Shown: piece after piece, positions 1 through 3,950 of the stretch
How positions within the stretch are numbered: the stretch's first letter is position 1
Layout: the number at the start of each line of letters is the position of its first letter
Origin: JAADHY01 sp964428935
GTDB lineage: Bacteria; Planctomycetota; Planctomycetia; Planctomycetales; Planctomycetaceae
DNA length: 5,525 bases
Assembly: GCA_964428935.1 (NCBI GenBank)
Contig: CAYSAG010000331.1
Span: forward strand, 1-5,525
Direction of reading: 5' to 3'
Program-made: the position numbers and the translations under genes
The notes under the pieces: generated by a model
Told to the model about the DNA's origin: nothing
The model's database searches: none
What the model saw: the letters and a program-made list of their open reading frames with translations, nothing else

Positions 1-12
1 CAGGCGAATGCC

Positions 13-51
13 CCCTCATCCGCCCTTCGGGCACCCGCCGGGGGAGAAGGG
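13..51 (-). repeat. Palindromic element after the regulator gene; possible dispersed repeat or weak terminator
   Basis: Read on the minus strand, CCCTTCTCC (51 to 43) can pair with GGATGAGGG (21 to 13), giving a nine-position outer stem with one G-U wobble and one mismatch. Inside it lie two small hairpins, CCC-GGC-GGG (42 to 34) and GCCC-GAA-GGGC (32 to 22), so the RNA could form a three-way junction. Pairing is better in the minus-strand RNA than in the plus-strand RNA, because the G-U wobble is lost on the plus strand. The element starts 38 bases past the stop codon of the response regulator. There is no T-tract after it, so a standard intrinsic terminator is not supported. The motif style (CCCTCATCCG...TTCGGG...GGAGAAGGG) resembles palindromic repeats dispersed in several GC-rich genomes. 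Only one copy is in this window, so its repeat status is inferred. Confidence 0.45.
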
Positions 52-88
52 ACTGGATTCGGTCGTCAGGGGCCCGAGGCGGCAGTCG

Positions 89-850
89 TCACGACTTGGT
101 TTGTCCGGAGTCCGTCGTGCGCGGAGCGAAAGAGGGTTGCGAGCCGGCAGACTGCGCCGTTGACGTCGCAAGTGGACCAGCGTCTGAGTTGCGCGTGGCG
201 AAATGCGGCGCGTGTGGCTGGCACGGCTGAGGTAGTACCAGTCCCAGAGCCGACGCCGCTGGAACCAACCGCTCGACCAGTTCCACGTCGTTTTGGACGC
301 CGAATTTGTCGAGAATTCGAGCGCGGTGCTTGGCGACCGTCGCAAAGGTGACGCCCAGCTCGGAGGCAATGTGTTTCATTTCGTAGCCGCGTAACAGCAA
401 CCGCAGGACGTCGTGCTCTCGCGGCGTGAGTTCCTGGAACCGGTGTTTGACGTTCCGCACGTACTGGTCGTGCGCCACCGCACGCCGAATTGCCTCCACC
501 AAGTCCTGCTCTCGAACCGGTTTTTGGAGAATGTCGAACACACCGAGCCGCACCGATTCAATGCACTCCGACAGCTCTGCGTAGCCTGTCACCACAATGA
601 CCGGCAGCGAACTGTTCCGCGCCGCCAGTTCGCGCTGCACTTGAGTGCCGGGAACTTCCGGCATGCGTAAGTCGAGGACCAGACAGCCCGGCTGGTCCTC
701 GCGGTACGACCGAAGGAAATCTTCGGCTCGGACAAACGCCCGTGTGGGAAAGCCGGCGGCCCGAGCCATTCGCTGCAGAACTTGAAGCACTTCCGGCTGG
801 TCGTCCACCAGGAAGACGGTCGGCACCGTTTGGAGCGAAGACTTGTCCAT
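89..850 (-). CDS. FixJ/NarL-type two-component response regulator (REC + LuxR-type HTH)
   Basis: A cytoplasmic response regulator of 253 residues, predicted to be phosphorylated by the kinase encoded just upstream and to control transcription. The receiver domain spans about residues 10-125. It shows the acidic pair D16-D17 (FLVDDQP), phosphoacceptor D60 (LVLDLRMPEVPG), switch T88 (VIVVTGYAE) and conserved K110-P111 (LQKPV). A LuxR-type helix-turn-helix follows at about 141-195: LTPREHDVL, then HIASELGV, then TVAKHRARIL and KFGVQNDVELV. This layout is that of the FixJ family, usually about 200-220 residues. Here a tail of 58 residues (196-253), rich in Pro, Ser, Thr, Gln and Ala, follows the HTH and looks disordered. 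The ATG at 850 is supported by an AGGG seven bases upstream and by the receiver starting within ten residues. The gene lies 97 bp after the kinase stop codon on the same strand. The target genes and binding site are not visible. Confidence 0.93.
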   Translation of the reverse strand: MDKSSLQTVPTVFLVDDQPEVLQVLQRMARAAGFPTRAFVRAEDFLRSYREDQPGCLVLDLRMPEVPGTQVQRELAARNSSLPVIVVTGYAELSECIESVRLGVFDILQKPVREQDLVEAIRRAVAHDQYVRNVKHRFQELTPREHDVLRLLLRGYEMKHIASELGVTFATVAKHRARILDKFGVQNDVELVERLVPAASALGLVLPQPCQPHAPHFATRNSDAGPLATSTAQSAGSQPSFAPRTTDSGQTKS

Positions 851-857
851 GTTTGTG

Positions 858-861
858 CCCT
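858..861 (-). promoter_or_regulatory. Ribosome binding site of the response regulator
   Basis: On the minus strand AGGG lies seven bases before the ATG at 850 (AGGG-CACAAAC-ATG). It is a partial Shine-Dalgarno match at normal spacing and supports the chosen start. It is a clearer match than anything I see before the YfiR and kinase genes. Confidence 0.5.
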
Positions 862-947
862 GTTGAATTCGGTCGTTTTTTTTCTTGCTGGTGAACGTCC
901 CTGGGAAATCGACGGCGACCCGTTCTTGCCCACCGACGGCTCTCCCG

Positions 948-2795
948 TCAATTGCCAGACGACCGCGGGCCGCTCGCCGCCCGGACCTGTTCCGCGTCTC
1001 GGTCCCCTCGCTCGCCGGAACCGACCACTTGGTTGCCCGTGGCCGCCCACCGAACTGGCATTTCCAATGTGAAGACGGCTCCTTTGCCAGGACCTTCGCT
1101 GTGGGCAGTCAACGAGCCGCCCATTTCTTTCGCGTGTAGCGCAGCGCTGTGCAGCCCGAAACCGTGGCCGTCCTTTTTTGTGGTGAAACCGTGGCCGAAA
1201 ATGCGGGTCAGGTTTTCGGGCGAGATTCCCACGCCGTTGTCTTCGACCTGAATTTGGACGCGGTTCTCGCCGACCCGTCGTAGACGCACGGTCAGACGCT
1301 TGTCCGGTCGCCCGGAGTCGCGCAAAGCATGCTTCGCGTTGCTGATCAAGTTGACCAGGATTTGCATGACCTTCTGTTTGTCGACGAGGACCGGCGGAAG
1401 CGACTCGTACTCGCGTACAATTTCGATCTGCTCGCGGTCGATCGACGCTTGGTTAATTTGAATGGCGTCGTCAATCAGCTCAGCCAGCGACGTTTCCTGG
1501 ACCAGTCCGCCTGCGCGGGCGTGCGACTGCTGCACGCGGATGATTTGCTTGATGTGGTCAATGTGTTTTTGCAGCGAGTCCAAATGGTTAATCACTTCCC
1601 GTTCTTGTTTGGCCATGAAGTTGGCCAGTTCGATGAGGAACGGAATCAGGTGTTTACCGCGCTGGTCCTTGGTCAGGAAATCTGCCAAGTCCTGTTGGTG
1701 CTGCAGCAGCAGGTCTTTGACACGCAGCATGTCGCGCACGCCGAGCTGGCGGACTTTTTCGGCAGCCAGGTTCGACGCGACGTTCACGCTGTTCAAGACG
1801 TTGCCGACGTTGTGGAGCACGCTGGTGGCAATTTCGGCCATGCCTGCTTCGTGAGCAGTACGGACCAGTTCGTCCTGTAATTCCCGCAGTTTCCGCTCCG
1901 TCCGCTCTCGCTCGGCAATTTCGTGGCGGAGTTCCTCGTTCGCTTCCATCAACTGGTAGGTCCGCTCGACAATTCGGTCTTCCAGCTGTTCGTAGGATTC
2001 TTGCAGGGCTTTTTGAGCCGTCTCGATTTCGGTCAGCAAATGGTTGAAGGCGTCGTAAAGTTCACCGACTTCGTCGCGGGACGGAGCCGTCAAACGGACG
2101 GAGAAGTCCTGCGTTTCGGAAATGTACTGGGCCGTCCGGGCCAGCTGCAGAATGGGCGAGGAAATCATTTTTTGAGCGTACATGGCCAGGACGGCCGAGA
2201 AGACGACGGACAAGACCACCACCAGGGCGACGGTCCAGGCGTAAGCCTTCATGTTGCCGGTGAGCCGGCGGGTGGAGACGCACAGCTGCAGGCGGGCAAT
2301 GGTTTCGTCCGCTTCGCGCACAGGGACGGTCACGTGCATGATCGGTCCGTCGAAGACGCACCCGTTGTCTGGAGCAAGAACGGTGCTGCAGCCGGACGAG
2401 ACGCCCGGCCCGTTGTAGCGGGCGAAGACCGTTCCGTCGGGCCGGAAGACAGTGGCGCAGTGAATTGACGGTTCCTGTTTCAGCGACGACAGAATTTCCT
2501 GCGCCGTGACCGGATCGTCGAAGACGACGGAGGCGGAAAGGTTGGAGGCGAGGACGCCGGCCAACGAAGAGAATTCGTAAATCATCTCCTTGCGGACGGC
2601 GCTGACGTAGTACGAGACGAAAATCACGCTGGACAACAGCAGCGACAAGGTGGCCGTCGTCGTGCCGAAAAGAATCAGCTTGTTGCGAATGGACAGGTCG
2701 GCCAGTCGACGGAACCACTCGGGGCGCCGCTTCTGCTCGGTCCTGGGCGGCACGCCGCGTCCCACTCGCTCGCTTGTCGCTTGCGTTCGTTTCAT
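948..2795 (-). CDS. Membrane sensor histidine kinase: CHASE8-like sensor, HAMP, coiled coil, HNVGN-type H-box, HATPase
   Basis: An inner-membrane kinase of 615 residues counted from the ATG at 2795. After a basic N-terminus come transmembrane helix 1 (about 39-64), a periplasmic domain of about 120 residues, helix 2 (about 184-207), HAMP (about 208-261) and a long Glu/Arg-rich coiled coil (about 255-318). The periplasmic part (SLAGVLASNLSASVVFDDP near 77-95, then ILSSLKQEPSI and DGTVFARY) resembles CHASE8, the sensor class of YfiN. The phosphoacceptor is probably H328 in VLHNVGNVLNSV. The ATPase boxes are intact: N486 (NLISNAKHA), D519 (VEDNGVGI), FGHGFTTK (533-540) and the G2 box GHGFGLHSA (543-551). 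A tail of about 30 residues follows the ATPase domain. A GTG at 2810 would add five residues and is an equal alternative; neither start has a clear Shine-Dalgarno site. The periplasmic partner may be the YfiR protein upstream, and the substrate is probably the response regulator downstream. The signal sensed is unknown. Confidence 0.93.
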   Translation of the reverse strand: MKRTQATSERVGRGVPPRTEQKRRPEWFRRLADLSIRNKLILFGTTTATLSLLLSSVIFVSYYVSAVRKEMIYEFSSLAGVLASNLSASVVFDDPVTAQEILSSLKQEPSIHCATVFRPDGTVFARYNGPGVSSGCSTVLAPDNGCVFDGPIMHVTVPVREADETIARLQLCVSTRRLTGNMKAYAWTVALVVVLSVVFSAVLAMYAQKMISSPILQLARTAQYISETQDFSVRLTAPSRDEVGELYDAFNHLLTEIETAQKALQESYEQLEDRIVERTYQLMEANEELRHEIAERERTERKLRELQDELVRTAHEAGMAEIATSVLHNVGNVLNSVNVASNLAAEKVRQLGVRDMLRVKDLLLQHQQDLADFLTKDQRGKHLIPFLIELANFMAKQEREVINHLDSLQKHIDHIKQIIRVQQSHARAGGLVQETSLAELIDDAIQINQASIDREQIEIVREYESLPPVLVDKQKVMQILVNLISNAKHALRDSGRPDKRLTVRLRRVGENRVQIQVEDNGVGISPENLTRIFGHGFTTKKDGHGFGLHSAALHAKEMGGSLTAHSEGPGKGAVFTLEMPVRWAATGNQVVGSGERGDRDAEQVRAASGPRSSGN

Positions 2796-3097
2796 TCTCT
2801 TCCAGGCCACCCGCAGTGTCGCTCTCCCGAAAACGCTACGGTTGGGAAAATGCTTCGAGGTTGGCCGGGACGAGCCCGGCCAACCGTCGAAGCCTCTGCC
2901 AGGAGCGACAGAACTAGGGGAGCGTCGTCAGCGAAGTCTGTCAGAAGGGGGTTTGCCCACCGACAACCGCTCTGCCAATCGCCTCTGCCCGCTCGTTCCT
3001 CTCGACCCAAGCTCGGTTCTCTTCATCTGTGTTCCGGTCTTCCCTTTTCTTGGAGCTGACGTTGCCGTGTGGTCCGTTCTGGCCGTGTGACGTCGTC
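2796..3097. other. Gene-free stretch between the YfiR gene and the kinase gene
   Basis: About 300 bp separate the YfiR stop codon from the kinase start. No reading frame here resembles a protein I recognise. The only minus-strand frame of note (3010-2792) needs a TTG start and has a composition rich in Arg, Gly and Ala, typical of chance frames in GC-rich DNA. The clear structure is the strong hairpin at 2852-2893. GCCTCTGCC occurs twice on the plus strand, at about 2892-2900 and 2982-2990, and a short inverted pair GACAGA/TCTGTC lies at 2907-2912 and 2937-2942. I see no convincing -35/-10 promoter, but a kinase promoter downstream of the hairpin would have only about 50 bp in which to lie. 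Confidence 0.6.
2847..2893 (-). terminator. Strong hairpin with short T-tract: terminator or attenuator between the YfiR and kinase genes
   Basis: Two arms pair almost perfectly. On the plus strand, GCTTCGA (2852-2858) plus GGTTGGCCGGG (2859-2869) face CCCGGCCAACC (2875-2885) and TCGAAGC (2887-2893). This gives 18 base pairs, one bulged base at 2886 and a five-base loop at 2870-2874. In the minus-strand direction the stem is followed by ATTTT (2851 to 2847) and then CCC. That is the shape of an intrinsic terminator with a short U-tract, oriented to act on transcription coming from the YfiR gene. It ends about 50 bases before the kinase start, so it could separate kinase and regulator expression from the upstream genes or let some read-through pass. 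A dispersed palindromic repeat inserted here is the alternative. Confidence 0.65.
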
Positions 3098-3784
3098 TCA
3101 GTAGTCGCCCGGTGGCGAGCGGGAAGGGGGAACCTGGTCCAGCCCGCCCAGTTCGTTACTGGCCACGACGACCCGTCCGACCTGGAGCAGCTTGGCGCTG
3201 ACGTCCAGGCCGGCTTGCCGAGCCCGAGCCACATTGATTTCGAACCGGACCCGATTTTCCTCGACGTACATGTTGATCATTCCCGTCCGCTCGGCGAACC
3301 CGGTCGTCTCGCCGACCAACAGCACGGGGTGTCCGGCCGCCAGTTTCTCGGCGGCCCGAACCAAACGCTGCGGCGCGGAACGGGAAATGAACAGGATGTG
3401 TCCCAGTTGGATTTCCGACGGCTTCTTGGCCAGGCTGACCTCCAGTCGGCGGCCGTCGATTGTTCGGATTCGGGCGATTTGCTCCAGAATGTCGGCGACC
3501 GGGCTTTCCCCCACCACGACGATTCGAAAGACGCGTCCGTCTGCTTGGGGAGGTGTCCAGTCTTTCGGCCACCGAATGTAGCGTCCGAAGTTGTACAAGT
3601 ACGCGGCCTTAATGTGGTATTCGCGGTTGATGTACCTCACTTGAGCGGACAACGATTCGCTCAACAAGACCGCGGTGGCCAGCGCAGCCAGCCCGGCCAC
3701 GACGCGGCTTGCGACGCCGCGACGGCTGCGGAGGTCGAGCCAGTGAGTGGCCGGTCGGATTGTCCGGTGGCATGCAGGTTTCAT
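3098..3784 (-). CDS. Secreted YfiR/DUF4154-family periplasmic protein
   Basis: A protein of 228 residues belonging to the YfiR/HmsC-like DUF4154 family. These are small periplasmic proteins; the characterised member, Pseudomonas YfiR, binds and represses the membrane diguanylate cyclase YfiN. The N-terminus is basic, then a hydrophobic stretch at about 24-46 ends in LSA-Q, a likely signal peptidase I site near residue 48. The mature part shows the family pattern: EYHIKAAYLYNFGRYIRWP (55-73), FRIVVVGESP (86-95), a middle GHILFISRS (128-136), HPVLLVGET (152-160) and the closing block GMINMYVEENRVRFEINV (168-185) with AGLDVSAKLLQVGRVV. The ATG at 3784 is preferred because it directly precedes the signal peptide; an in-frame extension to 4027 overlaps the receptor gene and is low-complexity. 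The upstream ribosome site is poor. The mature part contains no cysteine, unlike Pseudomonas YfiR with its disulfides. Placed between a TonB receptor and a CHASE8-like kinase, it is probably the periplasmic link. Confidence 0.9.
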   Translation of the reverse strand: MKPACHRTIRPATHWLDLRSRRGVASRVVAGLAALATAVLLSESLSAQVRYINREYHIKAAYLYNFGRYIRWPKDWTPPQADGRVFRIVVVGESPVADILEQIARIRTIDGRRLEVSLAKKPSEIQLGHILFISRSAPQRLVRAAEKLAAGHPVLLVGETTGFAERTGMINMYVEENRVRFEINVARARQAGLDVSAKLLQVGRVVVASNELGGLDQVPPSRSPPGDY

Positions 3785-3863
3785 TCTCGTGTGTTTGTCG
3801 AGGTTCGCATTTGCCGCCAGAGGTTGGTCGGGCGGCTGCGCCGCAGCTTGGACGGCGCCGGCG

Positions 3864-3904
3864 GACCGTCGTTCGTCCACCGACGGTCGGTCCGGTTCGA
3901 ACCG
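3864..3904. other. Hairpin and 12-bp palindrome in the receptor-YfiR gap
   Basis: The 166-bp gap between the receptor stop and the YfiR start contains GACCGTCG (3864-3871) facing CGACGGTC (3881-3888) across a nine-base loop, and next to it the perfect palindrome CGGTTCGAACCG (3893-3904). A shorter hairpin, GCTGC/GCAGC with a three-base loop, lies at 3835-3847. None is followed by a T-tract on the minus strand, so a classical terminator is not supported. The palindrome could be an operator for a dimeric regulator acting on the YfiR gene, or a chance event in GC-rich DNA. Confidence 0.3.
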
Positions 3905-3950
3905 CGTCGTTCCGGCCGCGTCGGTGTCGTGTGGTCCCCTTCGCACGAAA

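Noticed and set aside
876..883. Run of eight T (eight A on the coding strand) between the kinase and regulator genes, considered as a terminator tract or slippery frameshift site
   Set aside because: It lies in the non-coding gap, no stable stem precedes it on either strand by eye, and neither neighbouring gene needs a frameshift to be complete.
1329..2468. Plus-strand open frames at 1329-1880 and 1923-2468
   Set aside because: They are antisense to the well-supported kinase, with no conserved motif of their own.
2062..2718. Second minus-strand open frame inside the kinase gene, and a similar one at 4024-4809 inside the receptor gene
   Set aside because: They are alternate frames fully inside genes whose other frame matches known families; their Arg/Gly/Pro-rich content shows no domain.
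2792..3010. 72-codon minus-strand frame before the kinase as a leader peptide
   Set aside because: It needs a TTG start with no ribosome site, reads through the terminator-like hairpin, and resembles no known peptide.
3894..3903. GGTTCGAACC, which resembles a tRNA T-loop
   Set aside because: On neither strand do the five bases flanking TTCGAAC pair into a T-stem, and no matching acceptor or anticodon arm is present. It is part of a palindrome.
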